Source: Annona cherimola (lineage: Eukaryota > Streptophyta > Magnoliopsida > Magnoliales > Annonaceae). From it: a DNA stretch of 64,000 nucleotides. The stretch is from the NCBI GenBank assembly GCA_030490835.1, contig CM059973.1, positions 50,906,008-50,970,007 on the forward strand, in the 5' to 3' direction. Positions 24,634 through 38,600 of this stretch are shown one piece after another (the first letter of the stretch is position 1; each line of letters starts with the position of its first letter). The notes below the pieces were generated by a model. That model did no database searches and was not told the origin of the DNA. It saw only the letters and a list, made by a program, of their open reading frames with translations. Both the position numbers and the translations under genes were made by a program.

Positions 24634-27296
24634 TGTGGCGCCCCAAACTCGAGCGTCACATCCTAGCCCTTACCTCAAGATCGGATTGATTGGTAAACGT
24701 GATCAGGATTGTTGCCCTGTCACACGGCGGGATTTATTAAATATTTATCCTGTTAAATATGGTTCTGTAACTGTGCATATAACACCTCATGTTCTCATAA
24801 ATTCATATTCATACATTGCTTAGTCATTTCATCCCATTCATCATATACACATGGCATGTTGTTTAAGCAACATCTCATCACTTGCCTAAATCAGATGTCA
24901 CTGCATGTGTAAATCATAGTCACCCATATAAACATTTGAATAGTTTATAACTATTTAACATAATACATTGCATACAATTTCACAATCCTTTCACATAATT
25001 TCATAACAAGAGATTCTTCATGAATTCCTTAAGCCGGTGCTAGCTCCTTCGCCATGTCCTGTCCATCACCTGTCTTTGGGTTTGGAAAACGAAAACGTGA
25101 GTCGAAACTCAATAAGCAAGCTATTTGCATTTTTCAGGCAATTCATTTCAGGCAACATTTTTCATTTAAAACCAACTTGGAAAGCATCTTATACCTTGTC
25201 CAAAGGTATATCTTGAAAACATGAAATCCTGTACCCATCATGGGTCTCATATGCATAATGTCATATGAAAACATGAACATGAACATCATTTCTCCCTTAG
25301 GATGGAAGCTAGTCAGGCGACCATCCGTCACGTTAACTACCATTTCAGAGAGGGCGCCGCCGGCCATCGGCCTATTACAAGCAACTTGGTCACACCAAGG
25401 GGGACAATCGGTCCGCTTATATCCTTCAAGTGGACCTCGTATCCTGTGCACATGAACTTTTGCATAAATCCATCTTTGACATGCTAGCATGATTTTTCAA
25501 CCATAAACATCAATCCACATCATTTTTGCATAGCATTTATAAAAGAAACATTTCATAATCATTGCATTTGAAATAAAATATCATTTGAACATTATTTTGC
25601 TAAGGGATGGCCATCCTTAAACCCATTAGAAAAAATTTCATAGTTTCATCAAACAAGTTAGAATAAAAATTGCATTTATGGAAACAATTTATAAAAGCAA
25701 AAATCCTTTAGAAAATTTGCTTGCTTACCTGAACTTCTTAGCTTTCCTCCGCCACTTTCTCTTTGCCTTTGCTTGGATTTGTAGCAAATCAAATCTTAGC
25801 AACTTGAAGTGATTTCTTCTTCAAGTTCTCCTTCTTTTTCCCTTGATTTTCTCCTCTATTTTTCTGGCTAGGAGGGACGTGTGCACTGGTTCCCTTGGAC
25901 GTTGGCAACACTTAGAAATTGTTTTCCCAAAAAATCATCTTAACTGAACATGCAAAGGGCTTATATGTTGCTGGATTTTTCCCAATTGTGGGACCCACTT
26001 GTGCTGCAATTCCACATCCATAAATGCATCTCTATCTACCATATGAGGTGGGTGAATTTGGGCGATGTAAATTATACTTTTACTTTTTTACAAAAATCAC
26101 AAAAATCTGCATCTCTTGACCGTAAATCTGCATTGCCATTTCATGCCCAAATCTGTCCAGATTTTTGCATCCCATTTTTCATTTTTATTTCATGTATAAA
26201 CGTGGGTAATTTATGCTCCTAATCACCCTTTAATTCCTCCATAAATTTGGTATTAAGAAAATTTAATAAAATGGCTAAAACTGCCACTTTTCTGCACATT
26301 ATTCCACCTACTATGATGTCCACGATCAGCTAGGTTGCACATGCCTTTCCCATTTTTTTATTGATGAAACCTTGCATAATTGCATCCACATTCATGTACT
26401 TTCATCTCAGCAACATGTGGCATTTTTTAAAAATAAAAAAAAATAAAAAATGAGCACTAACCAGCCCATGGACGTCCCCTTTGGCCACCTTGGCTATGCT
26501 TGGCCTATACTTGTGTAGCTCCATCATTTCATACATTAAATGGATGGATAATTCATGGAATTATGAATTTTATTTAAATGTATAAATTCCCTCAAAAATT
26601 CCTGCAATGGACACCTCAAATTCCCTTTCCATCAAGCATTTATGTATGGTACTCTAGCATTAATGCTATGGTACTTTTATGGAGCATAGGTCAAACTTGC
26701 TCACCTTTTTCAATGCAGGAATTTTCCCAATATTCCATGCTTAATCCAAGCCATCCAAAATAAACATCTCACCATTCCATTCAACCGTTTCAAATTTCAA
26801 CTCAATCCGAGTTTTCTAGCTCCCGATATAGCCGTTTAAAGTTAACGGTTGAAATGAACATATACTTAAAAATTCATAATTCTCATTTCATCAAGAATTT
26901 TCATAATATTTTCATTCCATAATACCAAGCCCATAATTAACAATTTTCATCTCAAATTTCACTTGAATCTGCCTTATAGGCGTTGAGTTATGAATTTTTC
27001 AATATTTTCCATCAAACTTGTCAATTTCCTTATTAATCTCCATAATTCATTTTAAATAATGAAAAATGATTTTTTCATGATATATTTGCACATTTAAATT
27101 ATAAATAATTCATTCTAAACCCATGGTCTCATTTAGGCTCAAAATGCTTAATCACATCATTAATGCTAACCCATAATCCTAATTGCCATAATTAGTAAAA
27201 ATCATAAAATACCTTCATAATTCCATAATTCATAAATAATCATCATATACATGTTCAATGCATACATATGGGTCCTACTTGGGTTAGGGTTTCACA
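24634..27296 (-). mobile_element. solo gypsy-type LTR with TSD TCAAA
   Basis: Read on the minus strand it begins TGTGAAACCCTAACCC and ends GGGGCGCCACA, the termini of the long-LTR family. It is flanked by TCAAA at 24629-24633 and 27297-27301. It has no internal domain, so it is a solo LTR left by recombination between LTRs. At ~2.7 kb it is shorter than its relatives: the donor-like part of putative exon 1 and the acceptor in front of the mini-exon appear deleted. The segment at 26760-26900 is closely related to the start of the 6.1 kb LTRs. Confidence 0.9.
25729..25776 (-). other. mini-exon-like block (left acceptor lost)
   Basis: On the minus strand a purine-rich block ends with TTCAG|GTAAGCAAGC (donor complement at 25723-25728). 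The usual ATGTAG on its upstream side is missing, consistent with the deletion in this solo LTR. Confidence 0.35.
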
Positions 27297-27301
27297 TCAA
27301 A

Positions 27302-27770
27302 TGACAAAAAATCTCTAGAACTGAAATTGGGACTCGGAGACAAGTGAAGTTGCAACCAAAGTCGACTCCGCTTGCGACTTAGGTGAAGTCGTAACCCCAA
27401 GTCGACTCCATTTACGACTTGGGTAAGCCTTAGCTGCAGACTTCAAAATATCAAAGTTAAGTCGCTTTTCAAGTCGACTCCATCATGCGACTTAGGTGAA
27501 GTCACATCTTAAGTTGACCAGAGTATGCGACTTGGGTGAAGTCGAAGTCCAAGTCAACCAAGGCCTGCGACTCAAGTATGTGACAACCTTATACTGATTC
27601 AGAGATATCTTATTAAAGAATGGACAACAAGACCAAGAAGAAATAATCATCATGAATCAAGGCCACAAGAAGGATCTTTTTAAGAGACTAGTGTATTGCT
27701 CGACATAAGCAACACTATATACATCAATGATATCTAATGAAGATCCAAGAGCTTGACAAGAGAAGAAAGA
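27302..27770 (+). mobile_element. copia 3' LTR, second segment
   Basis: Resumes after the TCAAA duplication with repeated AAGTCGACTCC and GCGACTTGGGTG motifs, then a stretch (ATCAAGGCCACAAG) that aligns with 287-300 of the first LTR. It is interrupted after AAAGA (27766-27770) and resumes at 34888. Confidence 0.75.
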
Positions 27771-28605
27771 TGTGAAATCTCAAGCTTAGACACGTATATA
27801 AAACCCTAGGGTTGTAAACCCTAGGTAATATATTAGGGAAATATACATTCATGAGTATGAAAATATGTGGAAATAGAGGTTAAAATAATTAATTATGAAA
27901 TTCGGATGAATAGTGCACATGAATAGTGAAATGTGAATAGTAACTGTGGGATTAAGGAATATGTTAAGTTAATCACTTTGGATTAACCTAATCATAAAAG
28001 ACAAAAAAGGAAGCTTCCCACTAAAGGACAAAATAGCCACTTTTTGATTTATTTAGTATTTTCGGATTTTTAGTGGATTTTTGAGAGAAAATGAAGAAAA
28101 ATTCATAACTTGCAATCCGGACATTGGATTAAAGTGAAATTTTTTATGGATGGTCAAAATCTTATGTTGAACATGATGAATGGTGTAAGATGTGATGAAA
28201 ATCATGAATTAAGGGTCAAGATGAAACGTTGTTTGGAGATCAAAAAGGTAGCCCACCTTTTTCATTAATTATATTTGTCTTTGGGGTTAATTTTAATTAA
28301 TTAAAAAAATCAAATAATTAATAAAAAGCTGCAATAGCTACTAGAGGCTTGACTTTTGGGCCAAAATCCAATAGTCCAAAATCAATCTTATCAAAAATCA
28401 ACGGTTGAGATTTAATTAGCCTAAAATAATTAATGTTAATAAATCAAAAAAATCAAAAAATTAGGGCTGCCATAGGGAGGTGTGAACAGTTTAGGGTGGG
28501 CTGCACATGGCTCCATGCACCTTTTGGAAATTAGAAAAAAATACATTTATAATTTAATACCTCAAGCAAGGGGGGGTAAATTCCAATTTGATGAAAAATC
28601 AAAAA

Positions 28606-28617
28606 CTATAAATAGGG
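28606..28617 (+). promoter_or_regulatory. TATA box of the solo LTR
   Basis: CTATAAATAGGG is a textbook plant TATA sequence and lies ~150 bases before the donor-like GTAAGTG at 28758. A transcript starting ~30 bases downstream would have a first exon of roughly 115 nt. Confidence 0.65.
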
Positions 28618-30063
28618 CCAAGGGGTGGACATCCAAGGAACTCCAAATCCCCGCTCCATTTGAGCATTTTCCACCCCCACCACGTTTTAGCCTTAGAGAG
28701 GAAGGAAAATGAAGTTAGAGAGAGAAAGTGAAAGGAGGAAGGATATCTTCACTTCGGGTAAGTGAATTCTATCCAAATTTCTTTTGGATGTTAAATAGGT
28801 TAAAACCATGCTTAGATAATGCCTAAGCATGAGAAAATAAGTATATTTATAATGCTTAATCGGAATTATGCCAAAACATCAAAAATTTGGAGCAAAGATA
28901 GAGCATTCGGGAAGATAGCATATGATATGTGTAAATAATGCTCCATATTTGATAAATGATGATTTGGGATGAATGAATATGATAAATTTGATATTGGAAT
29001 GATGATATATTAATTTCATGATTTTTGGAATTAAGGATTACGCTTAAGTGAAATTATGTTGATTTTTAATATATGGAGAAAATGATTTATTTGGCCAAGT
29101 TAATGATGATAAATTCATAATTCATGAATTTTTCCATGATATACTATACATAAGCTATGCCATGGTATTTTTTATTTTTGGAAAAAATGTCAATTTTTGG
29201 AACCCATGAACAGTAACCCACGTCGCTGTGAACAGTAACCTCTGGTGAATTGTAAATTTGCATAGTAACCCATGAACAGTGATCATGAACAATGATGTGA
29301 AACTCCAACCTATGTAGGACTCAATGGGATGGATTGAACATATATACATGATTTATATGTGGTGAAAATGAATTTTGAGTAATTTTTGTTAATTATGCCA
29401 CATTTTGAATTAAGGTTTCCATTGGAAACAGTGATTAAAAATTTAATTGCCGGAGCCCAAAATGAGTCGGTATGACCCAAGGGGCTTGATGAGGACTTAA
29501 AGGTGACAATATATCATAAATAATTATCCTAAAGTATATGGTTTAATTTATGAGGATCTAAAGGATAATTATTGAGTTTAGTGGAAAAATCATAGAAAAT
29601 TCATAACTTGACGCCTACAAGGCGGATTTCGGTGAAATTTGAAAGATAAGCTCACAAAGGTGGGCCCAATCTTATGAATGGATTGGATTAAGGGAATCAT
29701 GATGGGATTAGGGTGATATTTAATTATTTTTATCCCCAAATCCAAAAGATAAATTCAAGTGGTCATAAGTGGAGTTAGGAAACTCGGTTGAGATGAAACT
29801 TGAAACGATTGAATAAAATTATGAAATCTATGATATAAATGGATTGGATTAAGCTAATTATCATGGAATTTTCTTAATCACAACAGGACAAAAGCCATTA
29901 AATGCAAGTCAAGGTAGGAAGCTTCTTGGACGTTGCAATGAGGGCAATTTGGGAAGGTGAAAATGAAATTTACTAAAATGCCCTAGGGGTTGCTTGAGCA
30001 CCAAGAAAAGTGGCAAATAAAAGGAGGAAAGAGAGGGAGCATGGGGCTGGACGTTCTAGCAAA

Positions 30064-30069
<6 letters not shown>

Positions 30070-30109
<40 letters not shown>
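30070..30109 (+). repeat. (GA)20 microsatellite
   Basis: Uninterrupted GA repeat in the purine-rich part of putative leader exon 1. The sibling LTR at 60106-60190 has only imperfect GAGAGA/GGA runs, so this tract has expanded independently. Confidence 0.95.
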
Positions 30110-30112
<3 letters not shown>

Positions 30113-32160
30113 AAGGAAACTAAGGGGAGAAAAATTCTCCAAAAATCCAGCAAGGCTCACACGTCCAACCCAGAAAGGAAGAGAATAAAAGAAGATGAAA
30201 AGGAGAAGGAAAAGAGGAAGGCAAGGCTTGGTAGTAGCTCAGGAAGCTCAGGGCAAAGAATCGACGAAATCGGGTAAGTACCCGTTGAGTTTAAGCCTTC
30301 CAATTTCCAAGTTTCCTTCTTGATTTTGGACCATGATTTAAATTCATAAAAGTCCTCTTAAAGAAAATTTTTCAAGGATTAAATATTCTTAGCTAAATGA
30401 GTTGATTTATAAAGTTTAATTTGGGGATTAATCAGCCCGTATTATCCAATCTACCCACATGTGTAGTAAATCTGGACCTGGAAAGAAAAATATGGCAGAA
30501 ATAGTTAATGAATTTTTTTTAGTATGAACATTTGTGGGAAGACTCATGATGTGGTTATTAAGTAACTAAAAATTTTTTATCTTAAAAAGATAAGCACTTT
30601 GCAAATTAGAAATCTGGAAAAATCAACCTAAACAGGGTTGCACAGGTGTCAGGATCAACTGCACTAAATTATTTTTAATAATTTTTATACAAGAAAATTT
30701 GGGCTAAAAATTTTACCGGATATATAATCTATATTAAGGATCACAGAAAAAAAAATAAAAATTATGTTTTGATGGGTATAAATATACCCCATAATTTACG
30801 TGATTCAAGCTGTCTGAAAAGGGATGCTGCTGTCTAGCAGAGTAAACATACCAAAATAAATAGAAATACTAAATATTTCATCCTGAAAATATTTATTTTG
30901 ATTAATTAATATATGTATTAAAGTATTATAGAAATTTCAGATCAAAAATACTTGATTTGATATTAATTCAATATTTTGAGAATTCAGTGTGCCTGAATTC
31001 AGCATTATGGACAGCTTAAGGAATAAATCAAGATAAATGTTAAATTCCAGGTTTTTATGATGGAATTTAACTGATAATGGGATATAAATCATGATTTAAT
31101 GTAAGTCATATGATGATTTATGAATAGGTTGCTGATTTTATAAGGTATGGAACCTAGGGTTGCATATATGACTCGATTTTTCCATTTTTATGCTAAAAAT
31201 GGCATGGAAATGGGATTACATGATTTATGAAAGTTATGTAGGGTAAAATACTCTAAGTTTAGGGTACTATTGACTCCCAAAAGTATTTGGAAAGATAAGC
31301 CCCAAATCTGATTTTATGAATTTTATGAAACGATGCCCAAATGGGGTGAAAACGGTACCTGAAATAGACAAGTAAGTTGCTGTTTTGAGAAATGATTAAT
31401 TATGGATGTTAAATATGCGTTAATACCCTATATTTGGGTTAGGAAAAGTTGTATTAATTGCTGAAAATTCAGAATTATAAAACTGTTTAGGGTTAAGTAT
31501 CAAAAGACACGTTAAATGTGTGAAAAATGGGTTCCAAAGTTGATGTTTTGGAAACCTATGATTAGTGGATTAAAATTTCATAAAAATAACCTAAATAAAG
31601 TGATAATTGAGGATGATTATCATGATGAATTATGGACTAAGTTGCGGATTTGGAAAATTTTATGAAATGCATCATATATGTGATGTGAAGCGAGTATATG
31701 TGGAATGATGAACATGCATAAGTAGTAAATGGCCTATGAAAATTGATTTTGTGAAAAAATGCATGAAAATATGATAAATTTCATGAAAATATTTCTGTTT
31801 ATATGCATGATGTTGATATCAAATTTTGGGATTAATTAATGAGGTTTAAGGCAACAACGTGTGCTTAAAATGAGCACCGATGTGTAAATTTTGGAAAATA
31901 AGTGGAAAATGGTGTATGGAAGGTAATGGACCTTTAAATAATAATTATTGAATGATTATTAAGTGATTGAATGATTACCCTACTTATGTGATATAATGTG
32001 ATGTGTAATAGCCCATGTAATGCACAAGTATGTGCTATACGGGCATAACGACTTGAGAAGTCGAATGAATTATGTATGTTAATGAAAATGGGTTGAAAAA
32101 CTGAGTTGAATGCAAGCAAAAGAAAGTATATAAATTCTATGTCATTCTTATATGTATAGG

Positions 32161-32214
32161 CAAAGGCAAAGGGATAAGCAAAACAGAAAGCTAAGCAAGC
32201 AAGGTAAGCAAGCA
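32161..32214 (+). other. putative 54-nt mini-exon
   Basis: Bounded by ATATGTATAG and GTAAGCAAGC. Its interior is purine-rich (GGCAAAGGCAAAGGG...). Confidence 0.5.
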
Positions 32215-33499
32215 GCTTTCTAAATGAGTTTTGTTTTAAATGTTTTCCAAGTTGTTTAAGGATGGTCATTCCTTGTCTATATGTGTATTGAAATGTTATT
32301 TCTATTGAAATAAATGATTGCTTACTATTTCACAATTATGCATGAAATGTGATGCAACATGAATTTATACGATGTTTCATTGAAATGATGTTTAAAGAGG
32401 GATGATGCAAAGAATTCTCTACATGAGAATGACAAGTTCCATGTGTAAGGAGGTATATAATGTCGGGGTGACTAAAATTCATGCATGGAATGAAAGTCAA
32501 GTAGGTTAGTCGAGGTAGTAAGTAGACAAGGAGTCCCCCTTGACGTTGCCAAGTCGGTAGGTTCGGCGCCAAGGATGGAAATGATCATGTCATGAAAGAG
32601 GGTTCCCCGAGCTAGCGTACCGTCACATGAAGTATAATGTCATGAATGGAAATGATGAATTTGCACATCCAATGTTTATGAAATGTGTATGAATGATTTA
32701 TGAAAATGTTTTTGTTCCACAAGTAGTTGATCACTTGATAAGTGTCTCTACTGAAAGGAGAAAAATGCTTTTAAATAAATATTCCTTCAAAATGAATTGC
32801 CTATGAAATATACAGCTTGTTTATTGAGTTTCAATTCACATTTTTATTTTCCAAACCCATAGACAGATGAAGGAAGAGACCTGGCAAAGGAGCAAGAGCT
32901 GACCATTGAAGAAATGGAATAACACTATAAGTTTCATGGTTGTGAAAAACTTATGTTGGATGGATGTAAATTACTTTGATATTTTATGTTGACAACTATG
33001 ATGATACATGCAGTGACATCTGATTTATGTAAAAGTTTTGAAATGTCTCTTGTTCATCATGTTTTGCTATGTGATGATCGTTTAGAAATGACATAGAAAT
33101 GCATGAGATAAGAAACATATGGAAATAAACTCCTATGAGAATATTTTAAATGGGATAAATATCCTTTAAAACCCGCCGTGTGACAGGGCAACAATCCTGA
33201 TCACGTTTACCAGTCAATAGATCCCGAGGTAAGGTTGTGACGCTCGGGTTGGGGCGCCACAAGTAACTCATGAATAGTGATCATGAACAGTACCATGAAC
33301 AGTAAAAAGCGTAAATTGGGTGGAAAAAGATGAGATTAGTATTTATATCTTAAAGAATATATAGATGAAATTTTTAAAGGAATTTATGGATAAAAAAATC
33401 CATATAAGGAGGTAATGACCAAGTATCTTTATAAGATTAACCTCTAAGAAAACTAAGACATGAAATGATGTAGATAAAATATCATTTTTCCTTGTATAG

Positions 33500-33538
33500 G
33501 AAAAGGAAAGGAAAAGGTAGAGGACACAGACTGAGGAG
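33500..33538 (+). other. putative 39-nt mini-exon
   Basis: Bounded by CTTGTATAG and GTAAGTAAGC; purine-rich. It is the shortest member of the set. Confidence 0.5.
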
Positions 33539-34887
33539 GTAAGTAAGCAAACTTTTTTTTAAAATGTGATTTTATTGCTTCATTGTAAGCAAGCAAACCC
33601 TTTTGAAAATATGTTTTATTCTCAAGTATTTATGAAATGTGTTTAAGGGTGGCTATTCCTATAATGTTTTGAAACGATGAATGTTTATGAGTTTTTATGA
33701 AAAGTCATGTCGGCATATTGATATCATGTGATGTTCATGGACATGTGCACATGTATGATGCATAATGAAGAGACTTTGGTGAAGGTAGAAAGCGGATCAG
33801 AGGGTCCCCCGTCACTATTGCCGAGTTGTATGGGCTGTGTGCCGGCGGCGTCCTCCCAAGAGATGGAGGCAAAGGAATGTTATGTGTGAATGAATGCATT
33901 GCATTTTCATACATGGATTGAAAAGGAAAGCGTAGATTTGAAATGATGTTTTTAAGGGATGGTGCAAATAATTCTCTACATGAGAATGACAAGTCACCTG
34001 GTGTAAGAGGTATATAATGCCGGGGAAATCAAAAGTCATGCATGTAGGAGACCATGTAGGCGTCAAGAGGAAGAGAGGTTCCCCTTGATGAGGCCAAGTC
34101 GGAGAAAGCCGGCGTATTGGACCATGTTATGTGAAATGTTCCCTGGGCTAGCATACCCGCACATGAAGGTTTATGTCAGGAATGGAAAGGAAGTATTTGC
34201 ATATACAATGTTTATGAAATGATTTTTATGAAAAGATTTCTATTCCATTGATAGTTGATCGCTTGCTAAGTGTCTCCTATCGAATGGAGAGAAATGCATT
34301 TACGAATGGTTTACATGAATGGTTTACAAGAATAATTTTCATGAATGGTTTATGAAAGGTTTCCAAAAATGGTTTACGAAAAAGTTTCTATTCCGTTGGT
34401 AGTTGATCACTTGGTAAGTGTCTTCTATCGAATGCAGAGAAATTCATTTAAATGAAAGAAAAATGCTTGCTTATTGAGTTTCGACTCATGTTTTGTTTTC
34501 CCAACCTCAGACAGGTGTAGGGAAAACCAAGAGATGAAAGACATGTGTTACTAAAAGAAAAGAGGAATCTACAAAGACTAGTAGATTTTTGTATGAATAA
34601 ATGCCCTAATGGGATATGGGGAAAAAGACATAGGTTGTATGAAATTATGAAGTGATGAATAATATGAGAAGTTGATGATTTATGATGATATGGATAAGTC
34701 CATTATGAATAATGATGTGTATATGTTTATGTGATGAAAGAAAAGAAAAAAAAGAAAAAAAATTAGACAAGATCTAATTAAGTACCCGCCGCATGATCAG
34801 GGTAACAGTCTTGAGTCACATTTATCAATCGACAAGATCCCGGAGTAAGGACTATGTGGACGCCTCGGTTCGGGGCGCCACAAAAGA

Positions 34888-35657
34888 AGATATACACAAC
34901 ATATTGATCACATGCAAAATCTTGAAGTTCCAATACGATCAATGGTTGGTGAAGTCGCATCCAAAGTCGACTCCACCTGCGACTTGGGTCAAGTCCGAGA
35001 CCAAGTCGACCTGAACCTGGAACTTGAGTTGGAAGCTGAAGACCGAAGTCGCTCTCGAAGTCGACTCCAACATGCAACTTGGGTGAAGTCGCACCCGAAG
35101 TCAACTCCACCTTGCAACTTGAACAAATTTTCATACCAAGTCGACTCCAAATGCGACTTGGCTGGCAACGGATGGAACAATTTGAACGTTAGCCATTAAA
35201 TGTGCGCCACTTACCGCCAAACGTTCAAATTTATTTCTATTATTTAAGGAGCATCAAGTGAATGTAAATGAAGTTGGAAAAAAATTGAATGAGCTCACCT
35301 TCCACTCTCCCTTGCATTTAAGGGATCTACAAGAACTTTGAAGAAGAATTTGGCATTTAAACTACTGAAAGCTGCATTGCTCAATCAACAACTACTTCAA
35401 CAAGTTTTTCTACATGCACGAAACTACCTACATAATCTGTAATGTATAGATCTTTTCTATTCATTGTTTACTTGTTTTTCCCACTTCGTTTGGTATAAGA
35501 GACCAAAACCAAGTGAAGGCAAAGTACTATGTGATTGGAGTGGAACTCGTCACCTACTTGTGCTGAGATTATATAAGCCCCTTAGAGCTAGAATCTAGAA
35601 GGGAGCTGTTACTCTAAGTTGTATTGATAATACAATAGTGGAACCCAAGCCACAACG
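34888..35657 (+). mobile_element. copia 3' LTR, third segment
   Basis: After the AAAGA duplication the copia LTR resumes with repeated AAGTCGACTCC/GCGACTT motifs (34950-35160) and continues through TGTAAAGTGTAG-like and CAATAGTGGAACCCAAG landmarks. It breaks off at CACAACG, where the chromovirus LTR begins. The missing last ~250 bp should lie beyond the right end of the window. Confidence 0.8.
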
Positions 35658-38600
35658 TGTGGTGCCCCAAACCTGAGCGTCACATCCTGAGCGTCACATC
35701 CTGAGCCTTACCTCGGGATCGTATTGATTGATAAATAAGATCAGGATTGCTGCCCTGTCACACGGTGGGTTTTAACGGATATTTATCCAATTAAATATGT
35801 TCTCATAGGAATTTAATTCTTTATATTTTCATCTCAAGCATAACTAGGTCATTTCCAACCATTCATTACATAGCAAAGCATGATGTTCAAGAGACATTTC
35901 AACATTCACCTAAATCAGATGTCACTGCATGTATTAATCATGGTCATCAACATAAACATCAAAATAATTTACATCCATTTCACACAAGTCTTTCATAACG
36001 TAAAAGTGATAATGTTTTTCCATTGCTTTAATGATCTTGCACTTGCTCCTTTTCCATGTCCTTTCTTTCACCTGTCTTTGGGTTTGAAAAATGAAAACGT
36101 GAGTCAAAACTCGATAACAAGCTATTTATATTTCACAGGCAAATCATTTCTGGCAACATTTAGCATTTAAAATATCTTGGAAAGCAGTTTATACCTTTTG
36201 GAAAGGTATATCTTGAAAACATAGTTCTTGTACCTATCACGGGTATGACATGCATAATGTAATGTAAAACCATGAACATATCCTTCATAGGATGGAAGCT
36301 AGCTAGGCGACCATCCGTCCTTGTCATCTCCCATTTCAAAGAGGGCGCTGCCGGCCTTAGGCATATTTTAGCGACTTAGCCACACTAAAGGGGGACAATC
36401 GGTCCGCTTATACCTTTCAGGTGCACCTAGTACCTTGTGCACATGAACTTTCATAAAATCATCTTTAACATGCTAGCACGATTTTTCATTCAAAAACTTA
36501 GAATCACATCATTTTTCATAACATTTATCAAAGGAAATTTCATAATATCACAAGGTAAACAAAAATATCATTTCAACACAATTTAACTAAGGAATGGCCA
36601 TCCTTAAATACTTCTAAAATATTTTCAATATTTACATCAAACAGTTAGTACAAACATCACATTTATTTAAAGCAATTTAGAAAAGCAAAAATCATTTAGA
36701 AAATTTGCTTGCTTACCTGCGTGTCCTTAGCTTTCCAACTCTGCCTTTTCTTTGCCCTTGCATACATGAGAATAATATGATTTTTCATATATTCCTTTTT
36801 CTTGCATCTCACTTAGTTTTTCAACCCATTTTTTCATCAACATATATAATTCATTTGACTTGTCAAGTCATTATGCATAAATAGCACATATTTGCACGTT
36901 TCATCGGTTCATACACAATATATTCAATCCCATAATTAGGATAACCATTTAATCATATAATAATTATCCAATAATTATCATTTAAAGGTTCATTACCTTC
37001 CATACACTATTTTTCACTTATTTTCCAAAATTTACACATTGGTGCTCATTTTAAGCACACGTTGTCGCCTTAAGCTTCATTAATTAATTCTAAAATTTGA
37101 AATTAATATCATGTAACCAAAACAGATATATAATCACGAATTTTACCATATTTTCATACATTTTTTCACAAATTCAAATTACATATATCATTTATCACCG
37201 ATGCATGTCTATTCTTTCACATATGCCCATTTAGCAACACATATATAATGTATTTCATAAAAATTTCCAAGTCAGAAATTTAATACATATTTCAGAATGA
37301 TAATTATCCTTAATTACAACTTTATTTAGGGTATTTTTATGGAATTTTAATCCACTAATCATAGGTTTCCAAAACAGCAACTTTGGAACCCATTTTTCAC
37401 ATGTTTAACGTGTCTTTTGACACTTAACCCCAAACAGTTTTATAATTCCGAATTTTCAGAAATTGATCCAAATTTTCCTAATCCAAATCTAGGTTATTAA
37501 CACATATTTATCATTCATAAATAAATACCTCTCAAAACAGCAACTTGTTTGACCATTTCGGTTACCGTTTTCGCCTCATTTGGACATCGTTTCATAAAAT
37601 TCATAAAATCAGATTTGGGGCTTATCCTCCAAAATCCTTTTGGGAATCAATATTACCCTAACCCTAGGATATTTTACCCTACATAAATTTAATAAATCAT
37701 GCAATCCCATTTCCATACCATTTTTAGCATCAAAATGAAGAAATCGGGTCATATATGTCACTTTGCATTCCATTCTTTCTAAAATTCACATCTTAAGCTT
37801 AAATCCACATAAATAATTCATTAAAACATGTTTCGTAACCTAAACATAACATTCATCCAATACAGCAACTTATTATTGGAAGTTAGGTTTTATCAAGTTG
37901 AGTTTTCAACTCTTTGGTCATTCTAATCTTCCTTTCTACCACCTAAATCATTCAAATTCATTCATATAACTTAATAACCATTCCATATTTAATCAAAGGG
38001 AATGTTGAACCATCATTTAATAAGTCTTTAAGCATCAAATTCGTATCCAAAAATTTGAAGTTTAAAACTAAAAATCAAAAGCTCAAATCATCATATGCAC
38101 TTACTTGATTGATGAACTCAAACCCTAATGACTTGTGATGAATTTCTTCTCCTTTTTCCCTTGTTTTTTTCTTCCTTTTTTTCTTCCCTTTTCTTCCTTC
38201 TTGCTGGCCCTAAGGTTGGATGTGAGCTGCTGCCTTGGGGAGATGGGGATTAGCACTTAGAAAAAAATTTCCAAGCTTCATCCCATTCGGACGTGCCCCC
38301 ATTTTTATATAGCTAGTTTTGCTCCAGTTGTGGGCCCCACTTGGGCTGATTTTCCACAATCCATAAATGCATATTTATCCCCTAAATGAGCTGTGTAATT
38401 TACAGCCAAATAAATTTATTTTTACCATATTTTCTTAAAGCCAAAATCTACTCAATATCATGGCCATACATCAGTCCACTTGATCACGTCCTTACTATTG
38501 TCCATTTTCCAAATTTTTTTCCCATTTTTAATAATATGAATTTGAGGGTAAGTTATATACCTAATTAAAATTTAATTTAATCATTAATTTTTCATAAAAA

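Larger units (their letters stand above)
29296..33261 (+). mobile_element. nested solo gypsy-type LTR (about 4.0 kb)
   Basis: Starts TGTGAAACTCC and ends GGGGCGCCACA. It contains the (GA)20 run at 30070, the donor-like CGG|GTAAGTA at 30274, the mini-exon-like block 32161-32214 and the acceptor-like CCATAG|ACAGATG at 32872. The flanking pentamers, AATGA and AGTAA, do not match, so TSD evidence is missing. The placement rests on the LTR termini and on the continuous outer LTR around it. Its first half is closely related to 59347-61510. Confidence 0.8.
27771..34882 (+). mobile_element. solo gypsy-type LTR with TSD AAAGA, split by a nested LTR
   Basis: Starts TGTGAAATCTCAAGC and ends GGGGCGCCACA. 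AAAGA stands at 27766-27770 and again at 34883-34887. Removing the nested LTR at 29296-33261 leaves about 3.1 kb. Visible landmarks are the TATA box CTATAAATAGGG at 28606, donor-like CGG|GTAAGTG at 28758, mini-exon-like block 33500-33538 and acceptor-like CCTCAG at 34510. A short motif, ATGAACAGTAAC, recurs at 27905-27950, 29200-29295 and 33262-33305. No primer site or internal domain follows. Confidence 0.85.

Noticed and set aside
30041..30277. Arg/Glu-repeat protein frame over the (GA)20 tract
   Set aside because: The frame is a product of the GA microsatellite within an LTR. There is no support for translation.
34912..35199. Open frames through the AAGTCGACTCC repeats, and a CRISPR-like look of regular short repeats
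   Set aside because: The repeats are imperfect, palindromic, lie inside copia LTRs and recur in every LTR copy. The frames exist only because the repeat has few stops. No spacers or cas genes are present.
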